Shown piece by piece: positions 34,991 to 47,198 of a stretch of 64,000 bases of DNA. Where the stretch lies: the NCBI RefSeq assembly GCF_036850765.1, contig NC_089493.1:16121632-16185631 (forward strand). Reading direction: 5' to 3'. The notes beneath the pieces were generated by a model, which searched no databases, was not told the origin of the DNA, and saw only the letters and a list, made by a program, of their open reading frames with translations. How positions within the stretch are numbered: the stretch's first letter is position 1; each line of letters starts with the position of its first letter. The DNA is from Saccopteryx bilineata. Taxonomy: Eukaryota > Chordata > Mammalia > Chiroptera > Emballonuridae. The position numbers were made by a program, and so were the translations under genes.

Positions 34991-36005
34991 GGGATTTAGG
35001 GCTCTTTAGTTGCTTTTCAATGAGTCCTTATTTAGGAAAAAAAGAAACAGACACAGGGAGCTCAAAATTTGAGCAATATTGCAGTATCTCAGCATCCATA
35101 TATTTTCCACCATATTATCCTGCTTTTCTTTATTTTTTTTCTTATAGAATGGTGAGTCTTTATATTGTATTAATGATTTTAAATGCCCCTTAGATATTTA
35201 AAGCTGATTTTATATCTCCGTTGTATTTTCCTCTAAATAATACTTAAGGGCAGTCTTGCTTTTTTTTTTTCCTTTTTACACAATCATGTGCATTTCTTTC
35301 AATACGAAGACAGATATCACACCTCCGAGGGATGCTGTGTGAATAAGACAGACTCTGAAAAAGCTGAATCAAGATGCCATTTGCATCCTGTCTCTCATTT
35401 TCCCTTTTCTCAATCTGCCTGCACTTCTACAAAGCGGCATTTCTCTCATTCTGAGCATCCTAGGGCTTCATCTCCAAGCAGATCTGCCTAATCACTAGGG
35501 AATCTAAGCTCATTCTAGTGGCCCATCTGTCTGAGACCTAAGAGAAAAAAAAATGTCTTCTTTTCCTGTGTGAATCCAAAAACAACAGCTAATTCTACAT
35601 TTTGTTTATACCATGTGAGTTTAAAACCCATATGCAGACATTAAGTCCTTTTCTAAATATGTCAGCTTGGAGGCATCTTTGTAAAACGAACTTCCCTGAA
35701 AAAATTATATTTTATAATGACAGAACGGTGCAAGCTTTGGGAAAAGGATTTTTGCAGTCTGCTACTTTGGGTCAGACTTAATCCATGCAGCAGAAACCTG
35801 ACTGATGGAGACCGTGCTCTTAAAATCCTTTTCTAGCAGATGTGCTCTCTCCAGCAGTAATATAAAATAGCTGCACTGACCACTCATTCTTTAGGGGCTG
35901 ACATGACATGCGGTAGGTGATGTGTTTCTCCCTAGGAGAAACAGCCAAGGGTAAGGACAGTTCTATGGATACTCGGTACTTGACTCCACTTTTCCCTCTG
36001 ACTAA
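34991..36005. other. Low-repeat stretch
   Basis: No gene or named repeat. The frame at 35288-35491 (67 codons, His/Ser-rich) and the minus frame at 35820-36062 have no family features. Confidence 0.5.
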
Positions 36006-36009
36006 AGGT

Positions 36010-36200
36010 GATCCTGCACTGTGGTTAAGTGTGTCTTCTGGAGAGAGACTGCCTGAGACCAAGTTATGGCTCCCTCACTGTGGAGCTGCGTAAGCTTGGG
36101 CAGGTAACCTGTCTCTCTGTGTTTCAGTGTCCATATGGGTTTTTGTGATGGGGCCGTCATGTACGCATCAAAAACTGGACAGCAATGGCTGTATCAGGCA
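36010..36200 (+). mobile_element. MIR remnant
   Basis: TGCACTGTGGTTAAGTGTG, CTGCCTGAGACCAAGTTATGG and GTAAGCTTGGGCAGGTAACC follow the MIR head and core in order. Confidence 0.7.
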
Positions 36201-36759
36201 TCATAAGAGTCTCAATAGGAAAGGTGAAATGATCAACAGTGCATACTGTATAGCAATTCTTGGAAATAGAAGAGTTTGATGTTTACATGCTGTGCAGAGT
36301 TTCTTCACAAATGAAGCATTGTATTTGGAACTGCACAAAAGCATTTCTAGAACAATTAACGCCATTTCTCTTTATGTTATCAGTAAAGAACTGTTGATCT
36401 AGAGGAGCGATTTTCAACTTTCTGCATCTCATTGTTCACATGAAGTCATTACTAAAATTCTGCAGCATATTAAAAACATATTTTTGCTGATCAGAAAAAA
36501 AATAGGTATAATTTTGATTGATTTACAAATAATAATAACAATTACCTACACTTTTTGCTCCAAAGTGACTTTTTAAAACATCAAGTACCTATATCTGTAT
36601 ATAAGGATGTCTGGTACTAAGAATTAACCAATCAGAGGCAAACTTGTTATTCAATGTGACCAATCAGATGCAATGGTATTTTATAATCTAGGTATTTATG
36701 CTTCAAGACAGGGCATTAACTCCTGATGGTTATTGTTGTTTTGGTTGTTGTCATTTTTT

Positions 36760-37153
36760 ATTTTTTTTTTCATTTTTCTGAAGCTGGAAACAGGGAGAGA
36801 CAGTCAGACAGACTCCCGCATGCGCCCGACCGGGATCCACCCGGCATGCCCACCATGAGGCGAAGCTCTGCCCACCAGGGGGCGATGCTCTGCCCATCCT
36901 GGGCGTCGCCATGTTGCGACCAGAGCCACTCTAGCGCCTAAGACAGAGGCCACAGAGCCATCCCCAGCGCCCGGGCCATCTTTGCTCCAATGGAGCTTTG
37001 GCTGCGGGAGGGGAAGAGAGAGACAGAGAGGAAAGTGCGGCGGAGGGGTGGAGAAGCAAATGGGCACTTCTCCTGTGTGCCCTGGCCGGGAATTGAACCA
37101 GGGTCCTCCGCACGCTAGGCTGACGCTCTACCGCTGAGCCAACCGGCCAGGGC
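36760..37153 (-). mobile_element. Long Rhin-1-like SINE, full length, young
   Basis: A complete minus-strand copy from the T-rich tail to the head complement CCAACCGGCCAGGGC. Box CCACCAGGGGGCGATG at 36871-36886. The target duplication tgtcatttttt lies at 36749-36759 and from 37154. Confidence 0.95.
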
Positions 37154-37164
37154 TGTCATTTTTT

Positions 37165-37780
37165 TTTTATTTGACATTTTAAGGGAAAAGAGATCAGTGC
37201 CCTTTACTAAATAGTCAGATATTGCTTGTTTAAAAAATCTTGTGGCACACTGGTTAAAAATTTAGAGGTTTGATGAAAGCGGTAGACAATAGGATGAACA
37301 TAAAAAGCAAGATAGGGACAGATGAATAAAAAGAATGCCACTGTTAAGTATGCTTTTATCTTTCTTTAAAAATATTTTTGGTAAGTCTTCCTGGAATCTG
37401 ACCTCAGGGCTTATTTGAAGTGGCCATTGACTAGACGGAGAAATGTACAACTCTCTATATAGGTGAGATCAGGAACTGTATATGTATGTTAAGAGCTAGA
37501 TAACTTATACCTGTATCCATATATTTCATCTACAGTGGGGCTTTTGAGATTCCATCTAAAATGTCAGTAAACAGGTACAAAGTTCTAGGCACAAGGGACT
37601 TTGATAGGCATTCAGAGGTCTCTCTTGATAGTTGTGGGCTTGGACATTCTGTCCAAGGATGCAAGGCCATCAGAAGCACAAAGGCAGGGATATGGTCACA
37701 GTACACATTTAGGAATAGAATGACATCTAACCATTTGGACTGATAAAGGGGAAGCTTAGATTTGTTGTGTATCTGTTAGT
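37165..37780. other. Unannotated stretch
   Basis: No gene or named repeat. A MIR-like antisense trace (CAACATAATGAAATTGAGACTTAGAAG) follows at about 37785-37885. Confidence 0.45.
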
Positions 37781-37887
37781 TCATTAAAATGCACTATCTC
37801 CTTTATTCTGGACAACAATTATTTGGAAAATATATCATTACCCCGATGCTCAACATAATGAAATTGAGACTTAGAAGTTATTTCCTG

Positions 37888-38246
37888 TGTTATGGACTAA
37901 ATTGTTTGCCCCAGATTTATAATTTGAAGTCAACGGAACTGTATTTGGAGTAAGAGCTTTTAAGAGGTAAGTAAGGTTAAATGAAGTCAAAAGAGTGTGA
38001 CCTTAATCCAATAGCATTTGTGGATTTATAAGAAAAGAAAGACCCCTTTCTCTGTTCCATGTGAGGACAGTGAGAAGGTAGCTATCCTGTAAGCCAGGAA
38101 GAGGGCCCTTACAAGGAATCAAACTGACCAGCATCTTGATATTGACCTTCCCAGGCTCCAGATGTGTGAAAAAAAAATTCCTGTTGTTTAAACCATACAG
38201 CCTGTGATATTTTGTTAGAGTGTATGACAACTTGAGCTAATAGATA
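37888..38246 (+). mobile_element. Solo LTR of an ERVL-MaLR (MST/MLT-like) element
   Basis: Begins TGTTATGGACTAAATTGTTTG and carries the family landmarks in order: TGTATTTGGAGTAAGAGC, CCATGTGAGGACAGTGAGAAGG, CAGGAAGAGGGCCCTTAC, ATTCCTGTTGTTTAAACC, and GTGATATTTTGTTAGAG. Length about 359 bp. No internal retroviral sequence is adjacent. It is old and moderately diverged. Confidence 0.8.
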
Positions 38247-38441
38247 TACTCCAATTACAAATTATTAATTGCCCAGGATCTGTGGTTTAAACCAGATGTG
38301 AAGATAGAAAAAGCAAATAGATTTAAGACCAGGAAACTACAGGATATACTCATTTTGATAAATTGTCTTGCCCAAAAGTAAAAAAAAAAAAAGGAAATCA
38401 GTCATTGATTAGGATAAAATCTCTGTTCTTCTTGACATAGC

Positions 38442-38465
38442 TTTTTTTTTTTTTTTTTTTTTTTT
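38442..38465. repeat. Poly(T) run of 24
   Basis: An uninterrupted T run not attached to any SINE or L1 body that I can see. It may be the tail of an unrecognised minus-strand insertion. Confidence 0.9.
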
Positions 38466-39595
38466 GTATAAAGGTGACATCTAGCAGGTATTATTCCCCA
38501 AATGGAGCAAGAGCTTATAAATGCCAAAGATGGCAACAGAAAGCTCCAGTGCGAGGACCTCTAGAGGGGAAAGCATACTTTAACATGGGCTCATGTTTGA
38601 TTTCATAAACAACAAAGCATTCTGGTTTTTATCAAATCTATTGACTGTTTAGCTGTAGTTCTGCCACTTTATGCTAAAGTTCTCTCAATGGGATCAAAGC
38701 AGATATGTACACAATAGAAACCCGACATAATGTCTATACCATATTAGAAGACAGACAAGGGGATTTTGTTCAATCATCGCTCAGGCTTTCTAATCCAGAG
38801 CAGTTGGATATTTTGAATTCATTTGAAATGTTGAAGATATTTACCATTGTTGTTTTTGAGTCTTCTGATTCTTATCCTATTTTCTGAAATGGAAACAAAG
38901 TAGTAATATCCCCTTGGTTTATTGTGACTTGGGGGTTTTTCATGAAAGATACAACTGCATTTATTATTCAGAGTAAGCACAGGTGTGCCTAGAAAGGAAC
39001 TAAAGTGTCTTCCCAGTCTGATATATTTAAATAATTTCTCTCTCAATCAGTCACTTAGAGGATGCACCTGACACCTCATAATTCTTTGATAATAATGTTA
39101 TACTATCATTTCTTTGCCATCCCTTAAGTCATAACCAACTCTTTGTCAATCTGGTGCCTTGCTGTGCATAAGAATGTGATGCTATCTCCATAAAATCCCC
39201 TCTATGAAGCTAAGGACTTGTTCAACAGCATAATGAATGAAATATTATTTTTATGGTTTGGGCCAAGTTTGAAAGCAGGAATGCTAAAACTCCACAGAGC
39301 AGTGCTTGCAAGATTTCCAGAAAAGTCTTGGCAACCAAGCTACCTGGGGAACTTGGATATGAATTTGAATATCAGCTTGAATGCGTTTCCTTTAGACAAA
39401 GGAAAATTTGGAGTTCTATACATCAACCGCAGTGATGAATAAATCTAGAGCTTCAAATTCTGTGACATATTAGACCAGGGCGAGGACAACGGCTCAGTGA
39501 CAATAAGAATAACCAGACTGGTCTTCACGCAAAGACTGAGAATAAAGTAAAAATTGCTGCATCACAACAGATATTTCCCATCGTCACCTCTGCTC
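38466..39595. other. Low-repeat stretch
   Basis: No gene or named repeat. Two overlapping plus-strand frames (39218-39442 and 39253-39435) have no family features. Confidence 0.5.
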
Positions 39596-39599
39596 TCAC

Positions 39600-39830
39600 C
39601 TAATTCACTATTATGCAACTTCTAGATTGATTTTCCTATACCCTAGCTGTGGTCACTTCCCTCACCTCTTTAAAATGTTTCAATTGCTTCCTGATGTCTA
39701 CTAAATAAAGCCAGTGGTCCAGATCCTTTGCCATCTGGCCCCGAACTACTTTCTAACTACCACATATCGCCAAATTCTCTTTCACTTTCCAACATCACCA
39801 AGCCTAAAACTGCTCATAAGTTACCGGTAA
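39600..39830 (-). mobile_element. L2 LINE remnant
   Basis: Antisense L2 landmarks: AAAATGTTTCAATTGCTTCCTGATG (39671), GATCCTTTGCCATCTGGCCCC (39722), and CCAACATCACCAAGCC (39788). Confidence 0.6.
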
Positions 39831-40755
39831 CTTATTTATTTTAATAACTCTTCCTGAAATATGTCATTTTTGTCAACCACAAACTCATCTCAGACACTCA
39901 ATTCATTGCCTTCTTTAATATATGGGGCCCCAAATGCAAAACCCTTCAGAATCCAGGTTTAATAGGAAAAAGAACATGAGGGGAAGAGAGTTGGGGTTTT
40001 GGGTGAAAAAAGGTGAAGGGATTAAGCAAAAAAAAATATAAGCATTAGGGTTGGCCACAAGAGAACTTTGCATGAAATTTGAAAGTTGAAAGTGAAGCTG
40101 TAGCCAGCCATTTTTAGTTTCTGAACGTCGTTGACCTCCTCGCTGATGTGGCATGATACCTATAACCCACAAGTTCACGTGACTGATGTAGGACAGTGTT
40201 CAGACACACTGCACCCTCTAACTCACACTAAATCTTCTAAGGTTTCATTGAGTTTAGGCCCAAGTGTATGTACAAGTTTGTGGTCATAGGTGCCAGCTAC
40301 CAGAGAAGGTTGCCTGCAATAATAAGATTAGAGGAGAGAGACACAGGTACAAGTTTCAGAATGCCCTTGTGTATTTTCGTTCATCTACAAGAATGCCACT
40401 CTTTCCTTATTTTAGCACACCTCAGGTCCAACTTTCTTCAAGGGCTCTCCTGGCTGACCTATTGAAACTTCTAATGCAACTCCTGATGCAGAACCAACAA
40501 CTTAGCATAGATCTTTTGACCAGCTCCCATGACGTTTAAGATCTAATCTCTGTAACAATCTCCTTCTTCTGTGCAAACACTAGAGTTCTGCTTCTCTGAT
40601 GAAATCCTGATTAATATATGGACAAACAAGTCTCTGAGCTGAAACTTACTTGGGAAACACCAAAGAGCAGATGCTCTCTCAAATAATATCTTCAAATATA
40701 TCCTCAACTGGTAATAATCACTCCCTCCTTGGAAAACTCATATTTTTGTCTAGCA
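39831..40755. other. Unannotated stretch, possible old LTR at 40190-40620
   Basis: The closing part (AGAGTTCTGCTTCTCTGATGAAATCCTG at 40583) resembles the 3' end common to several mammalian LTR repeats, but the rest could not be placed. The frame at 40264-40539 (91 codons) falls within it. Confidence 0.3.
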
Positions 40756-40775
40756 TTTAACGCATTATAACATTT

Positions 40776-41172
40776 TTTTTTTTTTGTATTTTTCTGAAGC
40801 TAGAAACGGGGAGAGACAGTCAGACAGACTCCCGCATGCGCCCGACCGGGATCCACCCGGCACACCCAGCAGGGGCGATGCTCTGCCCACCAGGGGGCGA
40901 TGCTCTGCCCCTCCGGAGCGTTGCTCTGTTGCGACCAGAGCCGCTCTAGCACCTGGGGCAGAGGCCAAGGAGCCATCCCCAGCGCCCGGGCCATCTTTGC
41001 TCCAATGGAGCCTTGGCTGCGGGAGGGGAAGAGAGAGACAGAGAGGAAGAAGAGGGGGAGGAGTGGAGAAGCAAATGGGCGCTTCTCCTGTGTGCCCTGG
41101 CCAGGAATTGAACCCGGGACCTCTGCACACCAGGCCGACGCTCTACCACTGAGCCAACCGGCCAGGGCCAAT
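40776..41172 (-). mobile_element. Long Rhin-1-like SINE, full length, young
   Basis: A complete minus-strand copy. Box CCACCAGGGGGCGATG at 40887-40902. Head complement GACGCTCTACCACTGAGCC ends in CCGGCCAGGGCC. The perfect 14-bp target duplication gcattataacattt lies at 40762-40775 and 41173-41186. Confidence 0.96.
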
Positions 41173-41186
41173 GCATTATAACATTT

Positions 41187-42365
41187 ATTACATACTTCCG
41201 CATATGTGTTTTATCTTCCTTAGTATGTTTCAATTTATTTACATCCTCCTCAGTTTTTCTCTGCCTCCTTTTTGTTAAATACTTTAATTAAGAGAAGAAC
41301 TACTATTCACCCAGTGACTGTCAACTATGTTCAAAGTATTCTTACTAATGGCAATTTATACACTTTCACAAATGACACCAATCTTGTAGATTAGATATTG
41401 CAGTAGTAATGATGCTTTTGACCACAGGAAAGAAAATCCCTCACCAAAACTGGCTTAGGTAATAAAAATTCTCATTCTCTTATATGACCAGAAGACCAGA
41501 GGTTAAGCAGGTACGGGAAGCAAGGTGTCGATACCTTAGCTTGACTCCTTTGGGTATTCTCTCGGCTCTATACTTCTATAGATCCTGTTTGTTGGCTTTG
41601 TCTTCAGACCAGGAAGAAGATGGCTGCATTTGTTTTATTAGTTTTTGTTATCTAAAGGTAAACTTCTTGAACTCAATTCAAGACATGTTCAGACTGGTTC
41701 TTGCACATGTGACCCGTGACCTACATCTGGTCCACGGGAACCCTTGTGCCCTTTGACTTATGTATGTCATCAAGCAAGTCTCTGGGCTTATTTTTCTCAG
41801 GTGTCTATCAAACACCAGTGTTTTGTGCTCACAACTGTAGAGGACATATGTTAAACCTTTTGCATATTTGCTTTGAGGCCTTTCTTATTAGACATGCAGT
41901 GGGAATAACACTGCTCACTACTCTGCCACAGGCAGGGGTGGCACCCATAGTATATCTTTCTCCAAATAATTTTTTTAAGTGTCATAGAATTTTTTTTTCA
42001 CAACTTCTGTTCAAGTATAGCATATGTGTTCTGGCAGCACACATGGGGTACCTCTTCTTCCATTGGTCAGTCACATAAAACGTCTTAACATTTTATTATA
42101 CATGCAATAAATTTGACTCAAGATGGCATGTTATAAATTTTTAATAGCCAGAACAGCTTTCTCTAATATGGTTAATACAGGTATAATTACAGCTGATATT
42201 ATAAGGGGAAATTTAGGTTTATTTACTTTTTTCTTATTAAAATTTAGGGTTCTCTTTTTTTCAGTCAACAAATGGACTTTTATATAAAGCCACTATGCAA
42301 ATAGGGAAGGCCTATAAGTTTTCATGTATTGATTTCATATATAAATTCAGATACTTTTTGGACTC
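41187..42365. other. Unannotated stretch, possible old repeat at 41430-41640
   Basis: The segment AAACTGGCTTAGGTAATAAAAATTCTC ... GAAGACCAGAGGTTAAG has the texture of an old interspersed repeat that I cannot name. The frame at 41716-42078 (120 codons; Leu/Ile/Cys-rich) has no recognised domain. Confidence 0.35.
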
Positions 42366-42369
42366 AAAA

Positions 42370-42545
42370 TAATAATACACATGATTTATTTAGCATTTAC
42401 TATATGATAATTTTTTCTATGCATTATTTTAGGTTATGCAATAATCCTGTAATACTCTCTATCCCCATTTTACAAAAGAGGAAAAGTAGTCCTATTAGAT
42501 TTAAGGATCCTTCACATAATTACCTAGCTATTAAATGATCAATTC
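42370..42545 (-). mobile_element. MIR remnant
   Basis: Antisense MIR landmarks: TTAGCATTTACTATATG, TATCCCCATTTTACAAAAGAGG (42460), and ACATAATTACCTAGCTATTAAATG. A further weak trace is seen at about 42650-42730. Confidence 0.65.
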
Positions 42546-42734
42546 AGGATAGGATGATATGTGTTTACTTTTAAAGACAATATTTTTCCTTATATACACT
42601 GCTAAATCTTTTAAACTTTGTGCATCAAAAATAATCATTAGTAAAAGTTTCTATAGCTTATATTTACACAACACATCAATTTTCAAAGCGCATTTATATG
42701 TTTCACAGTTTCTCTGTGAATTAGGCAAGCAAAT

Positions 42735-44388
42735 GTATTAACTTTTCTACTTATTGGATGTAAATGACCGAGACAAATGCCAAATAATGAACTTCCACAT
42801 GTGCCCAACGAAGTCGACTGGTAACTAGGTCTGGTAGTTCTCTAGGAGAAGAATTATGTGGAAAAGTATGGGTGCATGCTGTGAGTTCAGATAATGTGCA
42901 ATTAAATCTGGGCCTTGTGACTTACCTCTTAATTACTGTCTTTGTGTTTCAACTTTTTATATGTATACAGGGATGTTATTTATGCCTTTCAACTGAGAAT
43001 TGTAAAGGCTCTGTCCTTTATAACACACTGTAATCAAAAAAGTTTAGCTCTTTTATTACTAACTTTGGTGCTTAGGAGTATATGTGCTTTAGAGAAAGTT
43101 ATTGTTCTACTACTTTCAGGTAATAAAATTTTTTAAAAACTTAAATGCAGGGAGTATATACTATCTATGTGTATCTATTTATTTAAGTTCATATTTTCAA
43201 CTATTCATAGAATTGATTATAAACACAGACCTGAATTTTCTGATGCGTTATTGCCTATGTTACAGGTTTGAATGCTTAAGTTTCGATTTTCTAACATTGT
43301 TTTTGATTTAATTGATATAGTTTGGGTAATCTGTCAAAGGGGATGAGACCATTTTACCTTCTACAACAGTTTTGGAAAGAATTGTGGTGGGGCTCTGGGC
43401 AATGATCAGCAACAACCTAGAAATTTTTACCTCTAAGGATTTTCAACTTAGTGTGTTTTTCTTCCTTAATAGACTTGTCTAATATAGCACACTTCTTTTT
43501 TCATCTGTAAACCCATTATTCTGCAAAAATCTGTAGCACTTTTATGCTTTTTTCTTTTTTTTTTGCAGTAATTATACAATTTGCATTTTTAAAGAGTAAA
43601 TTGCAATCAAGAAAAAATTATCATACAAATTGCTGTGTGTGTAATAGAATATCTGCAGAATATAGTGTTTGCTTCTCTGATGTGCGCACTAGATCTATCT
43701 TAGAAAAACAGAGTAGAAAGAAGGAAAACAAGACATATGTCAAAGAGATTAAACCAACAGTTTTCATCTTTAGATACATTTTTTTGGTCCAAAATTTAAG
43801 ATAAATTATTTGTCCCCATAATTGGGAAGAAGTTCTTGCTTGTTTTCCATTTTATTTAGCCTCTCTGCTCTTCATTTCTGTTTTGTTTATTTGTTTGTTT
43901 CTATTTGAATACATTTGTGTGATTCACTTTTTTAGAGAAATGCTAATATTATATGTTTATTTTGGAATCTTTAAGGGAGAAGTGGAAAACAAAAAGAAAA
44001 GAAAATTTGATATCAGCTTCAGGGCTTAAATGTAGGTAATCCAAAAAGTCCCTACTTGCAGTTAAATAAAACCAAAACCGCTAGAAAATGAAAAATAAAA
44101 TAGCAACATCAAAACTCTAAGAAAATGGATAAACATTAAGAACAACAAATCAATCTTCAAGAATTAGTCTCCTCTGCTTGCGTGTGTGTGCAAATTATGC
44201 ATTTTCTTCATGCAAAATTTTTTTGTATTCTGGTTAGTAGGTGTAGAGTGAGGATGTTTACCCTAAAAATGGTATATTTTTTGGGCTAAGATATTTGACC
44301 ATCTGAATAACAAATTTTTACATAGCTAAAATTGAATTAGTTATATAGTTGCTCTTAGTTGGTCTTTTGAACGTATCAAAATGATTTT
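42735..44388. other. AT-rich stretch, no gene recognised
   Basis: No named repeat or convincing frame. Several short plus-strand frames (42942-43136, 43102-43311, 43544-43804) reflect AT-rich composition. Confidence 0.5.
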
Positions 44389-44405
44389 AAAATTATTGCT
44401 TTTGC

Positions 44406-44802
44406 GAGCCCTGGCCGGTTGGCTCAGTGGTAGAGAGTCGGCCTGGCGTGCAGAAGTCCCGGGTTCGATTCCTGGCCAGGGCACACAGGAGAAGCGCCCA
44501 TCTGCTTCTCCACCCCTCCCCTTCTCCTTCCTCTCTGTCTCTCTCATCCCCTCCCGCAGCGAGGCTCCATTGGAGCAAAGATGGCCCCGGGCGCTGGGGA
44601 TGGCTCCTTGGCCTCTGCCCCAGGTGCTAGAGTGGCTCTGGTCATGACAGAGCGACGCCCCGGAGGGGCAGAGCATCGCCCCCTGGTGGGCAGAGCGTCG
44701 CCCCTGGTGGGCGTGCCGGGTGGATCCTGGTCGGGCGCATGCGGGAGTCTGTCTGACTGTCTCTCCCCGTTTCTAGCTTCAGAAAAATACAAAAAAAAAC
44801 AA
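44406..44802 (+). mobile_element. Long Rhin-1-like SINE, full length, young
   Basis: The best plus-strand reference copy here. Head GCCCTGGCCGGTTGGCTCAG, A-box-like TGGCTCAGTGGTAGAG, B-box-like GGGTTCGATTCC, GCAAAGATGGCCCC, box CGCCCCCTGGTGGGCAG at 44677-44693 and a second at about 44699-44714, then GTTTCTAGCTTCAGAAAAATAC and an A tail. The perfect 17-bp target duplication aaaattattgcttttgc lies at 44389-44405 and 44803-44819. Confidence 0.97.
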
Positions 44803-44819
44803 AAAATTATTGCTTTTGC

Positions 44820-46844
44820 TTGAAGAAATAAAATTTATTTTTGATTTGAAATTTATTTATTTTAAATTATTTGCATGCTGAACTCAGTATCTTATACAAT
44901 TTTTGAAAATACTACTTCTTTGTGATCTGTAATTCATGATATAAGAAACTGTGAATGTCATATTATTAAACTCTAAGTTGACTTAGAAAGATATACAGTG
45001 CAGATGGGAAGGATTCCCCAAATGGTCATTTACCCTTTCAAGAATCAATTTAGGAAGTGCCAGACAACAAACAAGGCTTCCTAAAAGCATGTAATGATGT
45101 CATTTGCACTCTGTGTTGGAAGTACAGTGTAAAACTTTTACGGTGAAAATTCTACTCATTAAAATGAACATTGAGTGTTGGGTCCTCAGCACTCAATGGA
45201 GGAATGAATTAGTAAGAAACTAAATTGGATAAAAACACAGACTTTTATTGAGTGTGTACTGTATTTTCTTTTTGTTTGTGGTTGAGCATATGGTTATAAC
45301 TTTCTTCCATGGTTCTTTACAGTCTCTATTTCTCATTCTCACTAGCAGTTAAAAGCAAAGAGACATGAAGAAAAAAGAGCAAGAATTGGGAAATTCTCAA
45401 GCAGATTTTAATATGCAGCTTGATGCATATCTAATTCTGAAAGGAAGAAAACTGCCTGTAGGGGGTAGAAGTGTAAAACACTCCCTATTTCACGGTGGCA
45501 ATGATTTTTTTCCATGCATGTGTATGAATTTCCCCAAGTTGACTGAAATATAATACATAAAACTCTCAAAATGCCTGGTTAATTCAGGTCCCACCCAGAC
45601 ATCTATGCTGTCTTTTTAACTGCATTGTTTTCCTAGGGATGGTGTTCATTTATGAGTAACATCCTCAGAATCTTTTCAATATAATAACAGAGTATTTGAG
45701 ATGCATGGTCAGTCAATGTCTAACATAAAATCTTAAGCCTTTGGTTTTAAAAGGACAATATGGATTAATGAGGGGTTTGTTGTTGTTGTTTTTTATAGAG
45801 CTAGTACGATTACTTGTCAAAAGAGACAAAGAAGAGAATTACTGTTGGTATTCTGGTCAAAAACTGGGTGGATACATCATGAAAATGAAAACTCCTCTGG
45901 AGAATAGATGGATTTTAACCTATTTGAGGTCTTAGGGAGGGGAATGAAGTCACGGAAAAGAGGCATGGATCATAAAGCAAAATCAATATGGACACTGAGT
46001 TAAAGAAAAGCATTTTACATTTGTGTCGATTGAAATAGAAAAGAAACTGTTCTTAAAGAGAAAAATGAAACGTTGTTCCTTATGAATTTTTAGTTTGATT
46101 GTTATTTACTTTATTGATATACTTTTATCTTGTTCATTTTGAGAATTATAGAAAATTAGAGTGCAAACACATTTTTTAACTTTATTATTTCATTAATATC
46201 TACCTGGATGCCCTTAGCTGATCCCAGAGCTTAGCACAGTGTTTGCTAAGGGATTTGGAGATAAGGATAGCGTCTCTTTTGTTTCCTGACTTTTCATACT
46301 AAAATAAAATATTGGAAGATGAACAAGAGCTTCTTGTAGCCACAACCTGAACTAAACCCTTGCCTAGGAACCAATGTTGTTTTCGGGATAATATCATGGT
46401 TGGCCCATGAAGTGACTTTAAGTAGCAACTCCAGGGAAAGTTTACCCAAAACAGTAGTTGCAATGTCCTTTTTAAATAACTTCTGAAGCAGTATGAAATA
46501 GATTATTTTGAAGTAAAGAAAATTAAAGCTATGTAGTGCCATTATGAAAGAGTGAAGTTAACATCTTTTCTTATGTCCAAAGTATAAATCCTTTTAAGGC
46601 ATCTCCAGGAAGAGAGAAGGTGCATGGGACCTATTACCTACAATTATGTATAATCATTGCTGTCCCATAAATCATGAATATTGTAATGCTTAATCTCAAG
46701 GAAACCTTTGTAAAATTTTCACATAACAAAGCTATCAAAATCCTAAGTGTTTATTTATGAAGGTCCATTACATTGTTTTTCAAGATGTCTCTAACTCCAT
46801 AATGTCATATGATAGACAAATTGATATGGATTCTGGACCCCATG
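44820..46844. other. Low-repeat stretch, no gene recognised
   Basis: AT-rich, with short frames only (45365-45553, 45741-45935, 46294-46542 minus). No named repeat seen. Confidence 0.5.
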
Positions 46845-46852
46845 CTCTAGTT

Positions 46853-47190
46853 CAGGGGTCCCCAAACTACGGCCCGTGGGCCGCATGTGGCCCCCCTGAG
46901 GCCATTTATCCGGCCCCCCACTGCACTTCCAGAAGGGGCACCTCTTTCATTGGTGGTCAGTGAGAGGAGCATAATTACCCTTGAAATACTGGTCAGTTTG
47001 TTGATTTAAATTTACTTGTTCTTTATTTTAAATATTTTATTTGTTTTTTTTGTTTTGTTTTGTTTTTTACTTTAAAATAAGATATGTGCAGTGTGCATAG
47101 GGATTTGTTCATAGTTTTTTATAGTCTGGCCCTCCAACGGTCTAAGGGACAGTGAACTGGCCCCCTGTGTAAAAAGTTTGGGGACCCTTG
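46853..47190. mobile_element. Non-autonomous hAT transposon, family A, copy 2
   Basis: 338 bp, closely similar to copy 1 but about 35 bp shorter near 46970. The inverted repeats CAGGGGTCCCCAAA ... TTTGGGGACCCTTG differ at one base. A perfect 8-bp target duplication ctctagtt lies at 46845-46852 and 47191-47198. It shows the uninterrupted site (ataagatatgtgcagtgtg) into which the SINE inserted in copy 1. No transposase. Confidence 0.95.
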
Positions 47191-47198
47191 CTCTAGTT

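Noticed and set aside
44408..44480. tRNA gene suggested by A- and B-box-like sequence
   Set aside because: It is the head of a SINE, followed by the SINE body and A tail with a target duplication; no cloverleaf-complete tRNA was found.
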